A DNA stretch of 64,000 bases from Dechloromonas denitrificans (GCF_020510685.1 NZ_CP075185.1:2914001-2978000), one strand, 5' to 3'; numbered from the stretch's first letter, positions 38,886-49,377 are shown. Notes: generated by a model not told the origin, from the sequence alone. Numbers and translations: made by a program.

Positions 38886-39838
38886 GACTCGGCCGGGCCG
38901 GCTGGCGCCTTGGCGAGCAGCCCGGCGGGAATCTCTTCCTCGTCGAGCGGCACCACCGTTACCGCCACTTCCGGCTCGGTGCCGCCACCGCCAAGGATGA
39001 TGCCGCGCAACGGCGAAATGTCGGAAAAATCGCGGCCGATGGCCACCGTGATGTGTTCGGTATCGGGCAACAGGTTGTTGGTCGGATCGAAATCGACCCA
39101 GTCGTTGTCGCTTCCCGGGGCATAGACCGAAACCCAGGCGTGCGAGGCATCGGCGCCGATCAGCCGGGGTTTGCCGGGTGGCGGGCGGGTCAGCAGATAG
39201 CCGCTGACATAGCGCGCCGACAGGCCGATGGCGCGCAGGCAGGCGATCATCAGGTGGGCAAAGTCCTGGCAGACGCCGCGCTTGTTTTCCAGCACTTCGA
39301 GCACCGGCGTCGACACCGTCGTCGCTTCCGGATCGAACTTGAATTCCCGGAAAATCTTCGCCATCAGCGCCTCGGTACCGACCAGGATCGGCGTTTCGGG
39401 CGGGAAGCAGTCGGCGGCGTAGTCGGCCAGTTCATGCTTGATCCGGACGTGCGGGCTTTCGAACAGGAAACGCGCGGCATCGAGGTCGGCCGGCCGCGGC
39501 GCCGAGGAATCGTAGGCGAGATGATCGCGCACCGCCTCCCAGGGCGGCGACTTCTCGATCGCTGCAGGCAGGTGCGGCGTGATGGCGATGGTCATCTTGG
39601 AGCGGATGACCAGCGCCTGGTGCGGCGCGTGGAAGGCGATCCAGGTTGCCGGATTGCCGAAGGCATCCTGCCCGTCGCGCCGCCAGCTCGGCACCGGCTC
39701 GATGTCGACGCGCTGCTCCTCGATCTGCTGCCAGGCCAGGATGCGCGGCGACAGGTGCAGTTGCTGCTGCGACAGCGAGACCGGACTGCCGTAGTCGTAG
39801 CGGGTTTCGTGCAGGACGTGGTAACGGACGGGGGGCAT
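38882..39838 (-). CDS. Transglutaminase-like protease-fold protein
   Basis: A 318-aa protein with a bacterial transglutaminase N-terminal beta domain (YHVLHETRYDYGSPVSLSQQQLHLSPR) and a transglutaminase-like core. The catalytic Cys is in NKRGVCQDFAHLMIACLRAIGLSARYVSGYL, the His in ADASHAWVSVY and the Asp in WVDFDPTNN. I start at ATG 39838; the much longer open frame upstream overlaps the ATP-grasp gene. It forms a cluster with the two genes upstream (39841-45794), which are predicted to ligate or cleave peptide-like bonds. Cytoplasmic, with no signal peptide. Confidence 0.9.
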   Translation of the reverse strand: MPPVRYHVLHETRYDYGSPVSLSQQQLHLSPRILAWQQIEEQRVDIEPVPSWRRDGQDAFGNPATWIAFHAPHQALVIRSKMTIAITPHLPAAIEKSPPWEAVRDHLAYDSSAPRPADLDAARFLFESPHVRIKHELADYAADCFPPETPILVGTEALMAKIFREFKFDPEATTVSTPVLEVLENKRGVCQDFAHLMIACLRAIGLSARYVSGYLLTRPPPGKPRLIGADASHAWVSVYAPGSDNDWVDFDPTNNLLPDTEHITVAIGRDFSDISPLRGIILGGGGTEPEVAVTVVPLDEEEIPAGLLAKAPAGPAES

Positions 39839-39840
39839 GC

Positions 39841-42360
39841 TCAGAGCGCCATCGTTTGCCGGCTGACATCGCCGACATGGGTGAAATAGCGCCGGCCGAG
39901 CCAGTCGGAAAGCTGGATCGCCGCGACGTTCAATTGATCGAGCAGCGCCGCCAGGTCGACGCAGGCCGAACAGCCATGACAGTCGGCGAACTGGAGGTGT
40001 TCCAGTCTGGCCAGATCGAACTGCTGCAGGCGTTCCAGCACTTCCGGCAGCTTGCCGTCGAAGGTCGCGCCCAGTTCGCGCGCCATCCGGTCGAGATAGC
40101 GACCGAGGACGCTGGCCTCGGAAATCACGCCATGCGGATTGCTGTCGTCGAAAACCAGCAGGTCGATGACCGGCAACAGTTCCGGCTGGCGCGAATAGCG
40201 CGAGCGGTAGGTGATGATCGAATCGGCCAGTTCGAGCAGCCATTCCAGACAACCCGGCCCGCGCGCCGACTCCATGCGCAGGAAGGCGGCGATGGCCCGC
40301 GAGAAGAAGGACAGCCGTTCCAGACGGCGACCGATGATCAGGAAACGCCAGCCGTCGTCGCGCGTCATGTTGTCCATCGCGAAACCCGTCAGCGAGGACG
40401 AAACGCCCAGCACGCGATCGAGAAAGGCGATCGCCTCGGTCAACGACAGGTGATTCTTCTGCGCTGCCTGCTGCTCGCGCTGCAGGCGGTTCAGCGAATG
40501 CCAGTGATCGAGCGACAGACGCTCGCGGACATGGGTCGCCGACCACATCAGATTGCGGATGGTACCGGCCAGGCTGCCCGGCTGGGCCGGGTCATAGATC
40601 GCCTCGAGCAGGACGTGTTCGCCGCCCTCCTTGCTTTCGTCATCCTCTTCCGGGCGCGGCACGATATGCAGCAGTTCGGCCAGCTCCATCGACGAGGCGA
40701 CGGCCGGGGTCTTTTCGCCGCCGGCTTCGACGAGGCGACTGAGGGTGACGCGCAGGACGCGGGCGCTGTCGTCGAAACGCTCCGAGTAACGGCCGAGCCA
40801 GAACAGGTTTTCGACGACGCGCGAGGTCAGGTTGGCGCCGGAACGGACCAGATCGCGCACGCCGACCGACGGCTTGAGCATGCTGAACTCGCTGACCGGG
40901 CCGTTGGTCAGCACCCAGGCATCCTTCGACGAACCGCCGCGCTGCATCGAGATGATCCGGGCCGTGGCACCGGTCGGCACACGCGCCAGGCCGCCTGGCA
41001 TCACCGAGTAGCCATCCGGCGTGGACACCGCATAGACGCGCAGACCGACCGGCCTGGCGAGCAGGCGTCGTTCGTGGGAGCGGCTCCAGGTCGGGGCCTG
41101 CGACAGTTCGACCATTTCCTGGGCGACGTAGGCATGCGGCCGGGCTTCGATCCGGCGCAGCATTTCGGCGCGCGCCTCGCCCTTCAATTCGAAACCGAAC
41201 ACCGGGTCCATGCGCTGCGTCGGGTAGGCCGGCTTGATCACCAGATCGTCGAAATTCTCGCGCACGTACTCGAGGGCCGGCTTTTCGCCGCACCACCAGG
41301 TGGCGACCGACGGCATGGCCAGCTTTTCGCCGAGCAGATGCCGGCAAATGGCGGGCAGGAAGCCCATCAGCGCGCCGGAGGCGAGCAGGCCGCTGCCCAG
41401 CGCATTGGCGATGACCACCCGGCCGGCCCGCGCCACGTTGATCAGGCCCGGGATGCCGAGCGCCGAATCGCCGCGCAATTCGAGCGGATCGCAATAATCG
41501 TCGTCCTGCCGGCGCAGGATGACATGCACCCGTTTCAGGCCGCGCAGGGTTTTCAGATAGACGGTGTCGCCGCGCACCGTCAGGTCCTGCCCCTCGACCA
41601 GCGGGAAGCCGAGGTAACGGGCCAGATAGGCGTGTTCGAAATAGGTTTCGTTGTACGGACCGGGCGTCAGCAGCACGATATGCGGCTGCTCATCGCCGTC
41701 GACCGGTGCCAGCGCGGCCAGCCCGTCGAGGTGGTCGCGGAAGAAGTCGGCGAGATGCTCAACATGCAGGTCGCGGAACATTTCCGGAAAAACGCGCGAG
41801 ACGACCAGCCGGTTTTCCAGCGCATAGCCGGCCCCGGATGGCGCCTGCGTGCGATCGGCGATGACCCACCAGCGACCGTTCGGGGCGCGCGCCAGATCGA
41901 CCGCGTAATTGTGCAGCCAGACGCCGCCCGGCGGCTTGATGCCGCGACAGGGCCAGAGATAGCCGTGCTGGCCATAGACCAGGGCCGGCGGCAGCAAGCC
42001 TTCGGCGAGCAAGGTCTGGTCGCCGTAGAGATCGGCGAGGATGGCGTTGAACAGTTTCGCCCGCTGGGCGACCGCCGCCGATACGCGGGCCCATTCGTCG
42101 GGCGGAATGATCAGGGGCAGCGGGTCGAGCGCCCACGGCCGGTCCGAACCGCTGGGATCGGCGTACACGTTGTAGGTGACGCCGTTTTCCTGGATCCGCC
42201 GGTCGACGAATGCCAGGCGCCGATGCATCTCCTCCGGCGCAATCGAATCGAGGTGAATGAAAAATTGCCGCCAGTGCGGCCGCACGGCACCATCCGCCGT
42301 CAACATTTCGTCGTAACGGCGGGCGTTTTGCGGATAGATTGCGAGGAGTGTGCGGGCCAT
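39841..42360 (-). CDS. Circularly permuted ATP-grasp protein fused to alpha-E domain
   Basis: An 839-aa fusion. The N-terminal half (about residues 1-470) is the circularly permuted ATP-grasp family: NARRYDEMLTADGAVRPHW, YGQHGYLWPCRGIKPPGGVWLHNYAVDLARAPNG, VIKPAYPTQRMDPVFG and LRVYAVSTPDGY. The C-terminal half (about 515-839) is the all-helical alpha-E domain beginning TSRVVENLFWLGRYSERFDDSARVLR. In many bacteria these are two adjacent genes. The family is predicted to make a peptide or amide bond, with no substrate known to me. It lies 2 bases upstream of the transglutaminase start and downstream of DUF2126. Confidence 0.9.
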   Translation of the reverse strand: MARTLLAIYPQNARRYDEMLTADGAVRPHWRQFFIHLDSIAPEEMHRRLAFVDRRIQENGVTYNVYADPSGSDRPWALDPLPLIIPPDEWARVSAAVAQRAKLFNAILADLYGDQTLLAEGLLPPALVYGQHGYLWPCRGIKPPGGVWLHNYAVDLARAPNGRWWVIADRTQAPSGAGYALENRLVVSRVFPEMFRDLHVEHLADFFRDHLDGLAALAPVDGDEQPHIVLLTPGPYNETYFEHAYLARYLGFPLVEGQDLTVRGDTVYLKTLRGLKRVHVILRRQDDDYCDPLELRGDSALGIPGLINVARAGRVVIANALGSGLLASGALMGFLPAICRHLLGEKLAMPSVATWWCGEKPALEYVRENFDDLVIKPAYPTQRMDPVFGFELKGEARAEMLRRIEARPHAYVAQEMVELSQAPTWSRSHERRLLARPVGLRVYAVSTPDGYSVMPGGLARVPTGATARIISMQRGGSSKDAWVLTNGPVSEFSMLKPSVGVRDLVRSGANLTSRVVENLFWLGRYSERFDDSARVLRVTLSRLVEAGGEKTPAVASSMELAELLHIVPRPEEDDESKEGGEHVLLEAIYDPAQPGSLAGTIRNLMWSATHVRERLSLDHWHSLNRLQREQQAAQKNHLSLTEAIAFLDRVLGVSSSLTGFAMDNMTRDDGWRFLIIGRRLERLSFFSRAIAAFLRMESARGPGCLEWLLELADSIITYRSRYSRQPELLPVIDLLVFDDSNPHGVISEASVLGRYLDRMARELGATFDGKLPEVLERLQQFDLARLEHLQFADCHGCSACVDLAALLDQLNVAAIQLSDWLGRRYFTHVGDVSRQTMAL

Positions 42361-42440
42361 TCAGCCAGTCATGAAATGCGCGGGGGCCGTCACCGGCCCT
42401 CTGTTGCGGCCAGGTCAGCCGCGGCTCGCATTTTCGGGGA

Positions 42441-45400
42441 TTAGAATCGGCGCAAGTCTAGCGTAAACGGGTGCTCGGCTGTGATCTCCGCGCCCCCGAC
42501 CTGCATCTTGCCCGGCGTATGCCCGAAGCGGAAGAAGCGCGCCAGACGCCGGCTTTCGGCCTCGAAGGCATTGACCGGGAAGGTGTCGAAGCTGCGCCCG
42601 CCGGGATGGGCGACGTGGTACTGGCAACCGCCCAGCGAACGCTGCATCCAGGTATCGACCAGATCGAAGACCAATGGCGCATCGACCCCGATGGTCGGAT
42701 GCAGGCAGGACGGCGGCTGCCAGGCCCGGTAGCGGACGCCGGCGACGAATTCGCCGTTGGTGCCGGTGTTCTGCAACGGAATGGGAATGCCATTGCAGGT
42801 CAGCACGTAGCGGTCCGGCGCCATGCCCTTGATCTTGACCTGGACTCGCTCGACCGAGGAATCGACGTAGCGCACCGCGCCGCCGGCCGAACCTTCTTCG
42901 CCCATGACATGCCAGGGTTCGAGGGCGTGGCGCAGTTCGAATTCCATGCCCTTGACGGCGAAATCGCCGTATTTCGGGAAGCGGAACTCGAAATGGGCGG
43001 CAAACCATTCGGCCTTGAACGGGAAGCCGGCCATCTGCATTTCTTCCATGACGTCGCGGAAATCCTGCTCGGCGTAGAACGGCAGCATGAAGCGGTCGTG
43101 CAGCTCGGTGCCCCAGCGGGTCAGCCGGGCCGGCTCGTAAGGTTGTTCCCAGAAGCGGGCGATCATGGCGCGCAGCAGCAGTTGCTGGGTCAGCGACATG
43201 CGGGCATGCGGCGGCATTTCGAAGGCGCGCAGTTCGAGCAGGCCGAGGCGGCCGGTCGGGCCGTCCGGCGAGTACAGCTTGTCGATGCAGAACTCGGAGC
43301 GGTGGGTGTTGCCGGACACATCGGTGAGCAGATTGCGGAGGATGCGGTCGACCAGCCAGGGCGGCACATCTTCGCCCGGTTTGGGCATCTGGCTGAAGGC
43401 GATTTCCAGTTCGTAGAGGCTGTCGTTGCGCGCCTCATCGACGCGCGGCGCCTGGCTGGTCGGCCCGATGAACAGGCCAGAGAACAGGTAGGACAGGCTG
43501 GGATGGTTGTGCCAGTAGGCGATCAGGCTCTTCAACAGATCCGGCCGGCGGAGGAAGGGGGAATCGTTCGGCGTCGCGCCGCCGAGCACGAAGTGATTGC
43601 CGCCGCCAGTGCCGGTGTGGCGGCCGTCGACCATGAATTTCTCGGTGGTCAGGCGGGTCAGATGAGCCGCCTCGTAGAGGTGGGTGGTCTGTTCGACCAG
43701 TTGGTCCCAGCTCTTTGCCGGGTGAATGTTCACTTCGATCACGCCGGGATCGGGGGTGACGCGGAAATGGGTCAGGCGCGGGTCGCCGGGCGGCTCGTAG
43801 CCTTCCATGACGACCGGCATCTGCATTTCTTCGGCCGTCGCTTCGACGGCGGCGACCAGTTCCAGATAGTCGTCGAGCTTCTCGGTCGGCGGCATGAAGA
43901 TGTAGAGCCTGCCGTCGCGCGCCTCGGCGCACATCGCCAGGCGGGTGATCCAGCCGGCCGACTCCTTGAAGCCGGGCACCGTCTCGGGCGCCTTGGCCGT
44001 GCCGCGGCCAGTGATCGCCAGGTAATCGGCGCCCGCGCCGCTCGCCTCGGCCAGGCCGGTCGCCGCCGGGCGTCGCGGCTGGGCAAACTGCCGGCGGATT
44101 TCGGCATGGCTGCGCAGCGGTGGCATCGGCTGCGACTGGTCGGGCGGATTGACGTAGGGGTAGTCGCTCTTCGCCGCCCACGGCTGCGAATCGATCGGCA
44201 GGCGGTAGCCCATCGCCGAATCGCCGGGGAACAGGTAGCAGCGCTCGGCGCGCAGGAACCACGGCCCGCTCTGCCACTGGCCCCACTCGTTCTTCATCAC
44301 CGGCAGCACGTGGCCGACGGCATGGGCCAGGCCCTGGGTGAACACCTTCATCAGGCGCTCGCGTTCCAACTCGTCGTCAAGCCGCGCATCGAAGGGATCG
44401 ACATTGCCCGGCAGGCGGCGCTCGCGCCACAGGTAGTAGAAGGCATCCTCGAAAGCCGGGAAGACGTATTGGGCGTCGAGCGCCAGCTTCTCGGCAATGC
44501 GCTGCATGAAGCGGGCGGAATGTTCGCCGGTGGCACCGTAATCGCGCTTTTCGTCGGCGTACAGCGCCGGGTCATGCCAGATCGGCTCGCCATCCTTGCG
44601 CCAGAAGCAGTTCAGCGACCAGCGCGGCAGCTGTTCGCCGGGATACCACTTGCCCTGACCGAAGTGCATCAGGCCGTTCGGCGCATATTTTTCGCGCAGC
44701 CGGTGGAACAGTTCGGCGGCCAGCAGACGCTTGGTCGGGCCGAGGGCGGCGGTATTCCATTCGGCGCCGTCCGGGTCGTCGACCGCGACGAAGGTCGGCT
44801 CGCCGCCCTGGGTCAGGCGAACATCGAGCTCGCCCAGGGTGCCGTCGATCTGGTGACCGAGGCTTTCGATCTCGACCCACTGTTCGTCGGTATAAGGCTT
44901 GGTGACGCGCGGTGCCTCCCAGATGCGGGTCACTTCCATCTGATGGAAGAATTCCGTCTCGCATTCGTCTATGCCGCCGCTGACCGGCGCGGCGGACGAT
45001 GGCTCGGGCGTGCAGGCGAGCGGGATATGGCCTTCGCCGGCGAACAGGCCGGAGGTCGGATCGAGGCCGATCCAGCCGGCGCCCGGCAGATAGACTTCGG
45101 TCCAGGCGTGCAGGTCGGTGAAATCCTTTTCCGGGCCGGACGGGCCGTCGAGCGATTTGACGTCGGCCGTCAGCTGGATCAGATAGCCGGAGACGAAGCG
45201 CGCCGCCAGGCCGAGGTGGCGGAGGATCTGGACGAGCAGCCAAGCCGAGTCGCGGCAGGAACCGGAGCGCTTGCTCAACGACTCTTCCGGCGTCTGGACG
45301 CCCGGCTCCATCCGGATGGTGTAGCCGATATCCTTCTGCACCCGGGCATTGAGGGCGACCAGGAAATCGACGCTGCGCAGCGCTTCGCGCGAAATGCCGT

Positions 45401-45794
45401 CGAGGTATTTCTGGAACAGCGGCGTCGCCGGCAGCTTGTGCAGATAAGGCGTCAGCTCGTGGCGCTCCCAGTCTTCATAGGCGAAGGGAATTTTCTCGGC
45501 GTGCGGTTCGAGGAAGAAATCGAAAGGATTGATGACCGACATTTCGGCCACCAGATCGACCTCGACGCGGAATTCGCGGGTCTTTTCCGGGAACACCAGG
45601 CGGGCCAGGTAGTTGCCCTGCGGGTCCTGCTGCCAGTTGATGAAGTGTTTCTCCGGCCCGATCTTCAGCGAGTAGGACAGGATGCGCGTCCGGGAATGCG
45701 GACAGGGCCGCAGGCGGATGACTTGCGGCCCGAGATTGACCAGGCGGTCGTAGGAGTAATGAGTGACGTGATTTAGTGCGACGTGAATGGACAC
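42441..45794 (-). CDS. Transglutaminase-DUF2126 fusion protein
   Basis: A 1117-aa protein. The first about 290 residues are a transglutaminase-like module (VALNHVTHYSYDRLVNLGPQVIRLRP, RSGSCRDSAWLLVQILRHLGLAARFVSGYL, DLHAWTEVYLPGAGWIGLDPTSG). The remaining about 800 residues are DUF2126, recognisable from LTQGGEPTFVA, GKWYPGEQLPRW, NIHPAKSWDQLV and TGGGNHFVLGG. The last of these resembles a catalytic or ligand loop of the glutamine-synthetase-like amidoligase superfamily. It starts at GTG 45794 (VSIHVALNH); codons upstream are not conserved in character. First gene of the minus-strand cluster. Confidence 0.9.
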   Translation of the reverse strand: MSIHVALNHVTHYSYDRLVNLGPQVIRLRPCPHSRTRILSYSLKIGPEKHFINWQQDPQGNYLARLVFPEKTREFRVEVDLVAEMSVINPFDFFLEPHAEKIPFAYEDWERHELTPYLHKLPATPLFQKYLDGISREALRSVDFLVALNARVQKDIGYTIRMEPGVQTPEESLSKRSGSCRDSAWLLVQILRHLGLAARFVSGYLIQLTADVKSLDGPSGPEKDFTDLHAWTEVYLPGAGWIGLDPTSGLFAGEGHIPLACTPEPSSAAPVSGGIDECETEFFHQMEVTRIWEAPRVTKPYTDEQWVEIESLGHQIDGTLGELDVRLTQGGEPTFVAVDDPDGAEWNTAALGPTKRLLAAELFHRLREKYAPNGLMHFGQGKWYPGEQLPRWSLNCFWRKDGEPIWHDPALYADEKRDYGATGEHSARFMQRIAEKLALDAQYVFPAFEDAFYYLWRERRLPGNVDPFDARLDDELERERLMKVFTQGLAHAVGHVLPVMKNEWGQWQSGPWFLRAERCYLFPGDSAMGYRLPIDSQPWAAKSDYPYVNPPDQSQPMPPLRSHAEIRRQFAQPRRPAATGLAEASGAGADYLAITGRGTAKAPETVPGFKESAGWITRLAMCAEARDGRLYIFMPPTEKLDDYLELVAAVEATAEEMQMPVVMEGYEPPGDPRLTHFRVTPDPGVIEVNIHPAKSWDQLVEQTTHLYEAAHLTRLTTEKFMVDGRHTGTGGGNHFVLGGATPNDSPFLRRPDLLKSLIAYWHNHPSLSYLFSGLFIGPTSQAPRVDEARNDSLYELEIAFSQMPKPGEDVPPWLVDRILRNLLTDVSGNTHRSEFCIDKLYSPDGPTGRLGLLELRAFEMPPHARMSLTQQLLLRAMIARFWEQPYEPARLTRWGTELHDRFMLPFYAEQDFRDVMEEMQMAGFPFKAEWFAAHFEFRFPKYGDFAVKGMEFELRHALEPWHVMGEEGSAGGAVRYVDSSVERVQVKIKGMAPDRYVLTCNGIPIPLQNTGTNGEFVAGVRYRAWQPPSCLHPTIGVDAPLVFDLVDTWMQRSLGGCQYHVAHPGGRSFDTFPVNAFEAESRRLARFFRFGHTPGKMQVGGAEITAEHPFTLDLRRF

Positions 45795-45990
45795 GGGCGT
45801 GCTCCGTACGAATTGGTTGCAAGGCTTTAAGCAAGACACGAACCAGCTTCTAAGCCACTGTTTTATTTCAAGCCGGATTCGACAATGCACCGTGCCAAGG
45901 CTTCGAATCGGGCAGCACGCACCAAACAAGGGCGCAAAACCCGAAAATCCGCGCCCCAAAGCAGGGCATGGAACATGCTTCACCCCTGTC

Positions 45991-48900
45991 ATGAATCACT
46001 CTGCCCCCTCGCCCACCCAGCGCGTCATCAAAATCCGCCGCGACTACAACACCTGGGTCGCCAACGAGACGCTCGAAGACTACGCCCTGCGCTTCACGCC
46101 GCGCAGTTTCCGCAAATGGTCGGAACTGCGCGTCGCCAATACCGCCTTCGGCGCGGCCTCCTTCCTGGTCCTCGAAGCGGTCGGCGCGACCATGCTGGTC
46201 AATGCCGGCTTCATCAATGCCTTCTGGGCCATCCTGGCGACCGGCCTGATCATCTTCCTGATCGGCCTGCCGATCAGCCACTCGGCGGCCAAGTACGGCC
46301 TCGACATGGATCTGCTGACGCGCGGCGCCGGCTTCGGCTATATCGGCTCGACCATCACCTCGCTGATCTACGCCTCGTTCACCTTCATCTTCTTCGCGCT
46401 GGAAGCCGCCATCATGGCCTATGCGCTGGAACTCGCCTTCCGCATTCCGCCGGCCTGGGGCTATCTGATCTGCGCGCTGGTCGTCATTCCGCTGGTCACC
46501 CACGGCGTCACCGCGATCAGCAAGCTGCAGGCGTGGACGCAACCGCTCTGGCTGTTCCTGCTGGTCCTGCCCTACGCCTTCGTCTTCATCGACGAACCCG
46601 AAGCCCTGGCCGGCCTGTGGCAATACGCCGGCCAGCATGGCGACGGCCTCGGCTTCAACCCGCACCTGTTCGGCGCGGCGCTGACCGTCGGCATCGCCAT
46701 GGTCACCCAGATGGGCGAACAGGTCGATTACCTGCGCTTCATGCCGGAAAAAACTGCGGCCAATCGGCGGCGCTGGTGGTTTGGCGTCATCGTCGGCGGG
46801 CCGGGCTGGGTCGTCCCCGGCATCCTGAAAATGCTCGGCGGCGCCCTGCTCGCCTGGCTGGCGCTGCGCAACGCGGTACCGGCCGACAAGGCGGTGGACC
46901 CCAACCAGATGTATCTGATCGGCTTCTCGCACGTCTTCGACAACACCACGCTGGCGATCGCCGCCACCGCGCTGTTCGTCGTCGTTTCGCAATTGAAGAT
47001 CAACGTCACCAATGCCTACGCCGGCTCGCTGGCCTGGTCGAATTTCTTCTCCCGGCTGACCCACAGCCATCCGGGGCGGGTCGTCTGGGTCGTCTTCAAC
47101 ACGCTGATCGCGCTGTTGCTGATGGAACTCGACGTCTTCAAGGCACTCGGCCAGGTCCTCGGGCTGTATTCCAACATCGCCATTTCGTGGATGGCGGCGG
47201 TCGTTGCCGACCTCGTCATCAACAAGCCGCTCGGCCTGTCGCCGCCGGGCCTCGAATTCAAGCGCAGCAATCTCTACGACGTCAATCCGGTCGGCGTCGG
47301 CGCCATGGGCATCGCCTCGCTGCTTTCCATTGCCGCCTTCGTCGGCCTGCTCGGGCCGGACATCCAGCCCTTCGCCTCGTTCGTCGCGCTGGGCAGTGCG
47401 CTGCTCGTCTCGCCGCTGATCGCCTGGGCGACCGGCGGCCGCTATTACCTCGCCCGGCCGGCCGTTAAGCCCGCCGCACACAGCCAGAAATGCGCCATTT
47501 GCGAACGCGATTACGAAGGCGAGGACATGGCGCACTGCCCGGCCTACCAGGGGCCGATCTGCTCGCTGTGCTGCTCGCTCGATGCGCGCTGCCACGACCT
47601 GTGCAAGCCGCAGGCCAGCCTCGCCGCGCAGTGGAACGCCGTGCTGCGCCGCCTGCTGCCGGCCGCCGCCCGGCCCTACCTGGAAACCGGACTCGGCCAT
47701 TACCTGCTGCTGATGAGCGGCATCGTGCCGGTGCTGGCGCTGGTCCTCGGCGTGCTGTACACCCACGAACTGCTCGCCCTCGGGCCGGAGCAGAAAGTGC
47801 TGATCGGCGCGCTGCAGGACAGTTTCATCAAGGCCTTCGCGGCACTGTTGCTGCTCTCCGGCGTCGGCGCCTGGTGGATGGTGCTGACCCAGCAAAGCCG
47901 GCAAGTGGCGCAGGAGGAATCGAACCGCCAGACGCAGTTGCTGATGCAGGAAATCGAGTCGCACCAGCGCACCGACAGCGCGCTGCAGAAGGCCCGGCAG
48001 ATCGCCGAGCAAGCCAACCAGGCGAAGAGCCGCTACATCACGGCGATCAGCCACGAACTGCGGACGCCGCTGAACAGCATTCTCGGCTATGCGCAGATTC
48101 TCGATGCCGACGAAAGCGTGCCGCCCAACCGCAAACAGGCGGTCAGCGTCATCCGCAAATCGGGCGACCACCTGCTGTCGGTGATCGAGGGCACCCTCGA
48201 CATCGCCCGCATCGAGGGCGGCAAGCTGTCGCTCGACGTCCGGGCGATGGACTTCCCCGACTTCATGCAGCAGATCGTCGGCATGTTCGAGCTGCAGGCC
48301 CGCAACAAGGGCCTCTCCTTCGACTATCAGCCGGCCGGCGAACTGCCCGCCGTGGTCCGGGCCGACGAAAGGCGGCTGCGCCAGATCCTGATCAACGTGC
48401 TCGGCAATGCCATCAAATTCACCGGCCGCGGCGGCGTCAGCTTCAAGGTCGAATGCCGGCGCGACATGGCCATCTTCGACATCCGCGACAGCGGCCCGGG
48501 CATTCCGACCGCCGAGCTGGAGCGCATTTTCGAGCCGTTCGTCCGCGGCAGCACGGCCCAGGCCGGCGGCAGCGGCGTCGGCCTGACCATCGCCCGCATG
48601 CTGACCGACCTGATGGGCGGCGAGATGCAGGTGTCGAGCACCGTCGGCGACGGCACGCTGTTCCGCATCCGGCTGTTCCTGCCGCAGGTCCATTCCGCCC
48701 AGGCGGCGCGCGAACTGCCGCGCCTCAACCGCATCGGTTATGTCGGCGTGCGCCGGCGCATCCTGGTCGTCGACAACGAAAAGGTCGACCGCGAGCTGCT
48801 GCAGAACGTGCTCGAACCACTCGGCTTCGTCGTCGAGCAGGCGGCCAGCGGCTACGAGGCCCTGCTGGCCGTTCCGCGCGGCGCGCCGCACCTGATTTTC

Positions 48901-49377
48901 ATGGATCTCGGCATGCCCGGCATCGACGGCTGGGAAACCATCCGCCGCATTCGCCAGCAAGGACTGAGCGCCGCCCCCATCGCCATTCTCTCGGCCAATG
49001 CCTTCGACAAGGGACTGGACAACGATGTCGGCATCGGGCCGGAGGATTTCATCGTCAAGCCGCTGCGGGTGAACGACTTGCTGGCCTGGATCGGCCGCAA
49101 GCTGGAACTGGAATGGGTGACCGCCGATGCCCCGGTCGTTCCGCCGCCACCCAGCGAACCGCCGCCGCTGATTGCGCCGGACGACGACCATCTGGCGGCG
49201 CTCGACGAGGTCATCGGCCTCGGCTACCTGCGCGGCATGCTGAACAAGCTGGCCGAAATCGAAAAGATCGACCCGCGGCATGGCGAATTTGTCCGGGTGC
49301 TGCGCGATCTGGCGCGACAATTCCAGTTCGATGCGATGAAGGAAATTCTCAGGAAAATGCGTGATGCCAGCCGTTGA
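45991..49377 (+). CDS. NCS1 permease - Cys-rich module - hybrid histidine kinase fusion
   Basis: A 1128-aa fused transporter-sensor. Residues about 20-480 form a 12-helix NCS1 (purine/cytosine/allantoin) permease-like domain. Residues 501-538 hold a cysteine cluster (C501, C504, H515, C516, C524, C527, C528, C534, H535, C538) consistent with a zinc site. Two membrane helices (about 570-595 and 610-635) follow, then HisKA with His688 (SHELRTPLNSILGYAQIL), ATPase (NVLGNAIKFTG, DSGPGIP, GSGVGLTIA) and a receiver with Asp972 (FMDLGMPGIDG). A short helical tail ends it. I start at ATG 45991, before the permease. It overlaps the next regulator gene by 14 bases. Ligand unknown. Confidence 0.88.
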   Translation: MNHSAPSPTQRVIKIRRDYNTWVANETLEDYALRFTPRSFRKWSELRVANTAFGAASFLVLEAVGATMLVNAGFINAFWAILATGLIIFLIGLPISHSAAKYGLDMDLLTRGAGFGYIGSTITSLIYASFTFIFFALEAAIMAYALELAFRIPPAWGYLICALVVIPLVTHGVTAISKLQAWTQPLWLFLLVLPYAFVFIDEPEALAGLWQYAGQHGDGLGFNPHLFGAALTVGIAMVTQMGEQVDYLRFMPEKTAANRRRWWFGVIVGGPGWVVPGILKMLGGALLAWLALRNAVPADKAVDPNQMYLIGFSHVFDNTTLAIAATALFVVVSQLKINVTNAYAGSLAWSNFFSRLTHSHPGRVVWVVFNTLIALLLMELDVFKALGQVLGLYSNIAISWMAAVVADLVINKPLGLSPPGLEFKRSNLYDVNPVGVGAMGIASLLSIAAFVGLLGPDIQPFASFVALGSALLVSPLIAWATGGRYYLARPAVKPAAHSQKCAICERDYEGEDMAHCPAYQGPICSLCCSLDARCHDLCKPQASLAAQWNAVLRRLLPAAARPYLETGLGHYLLLMSGIVPVLALVLGVLYTHELLALGPEQKVLIGALQDSFIKAFAALLLLSGVGAWWMVLTQQSRQVAQEESNRQTQLLMQEIESHQRTDSALQKARQIAEQANQAKSRYITAISHELRTPLNSILGYAQILDADESVPPNRKQAVSVIRKSGDHLLSVIEGTLDIARIEGGKLSLDVRAMDFPDFMQQIVGMFELQARNKGLSFDYQPAGELPAVVRADERRLRQILINVLGNAIKFTGRGGVSFKVECRRDMAIFDIRDSGPGIPTAELERIFEPFVRGSTAQAGGSGVGLTIARMLTDLMGGEMQVSSTVGDGTLFRIRLFLPQVHSAQAARELPRLNRIGYVGVRRRILVVDNEKVDRELLQNVLEPLGFVVEQAASGYEALLAVPRGAPHLIFMDLGMPGIDGWETIRRIRQQGLSAAPIAILSANAFDKGLDNDVGIGPEDFIVKPLRVNDLLAWIGRKLELEWVTADAPVVPPPPSEPPPLIAPDDDHLAALDEVIGLGYLRGMLNKLAEIEKIDPRHGEFVRVLRDLARQFQFDAMKEILRKMRDASR

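Noticed and set aside
45970..45990. Possible sigma-54 promoter (TGGAAC...TTCA) before the permease-kinase fusion
   Set aside because: The -12 GC is missing and the site would abut the start codon, leaving no room for a transcript start.
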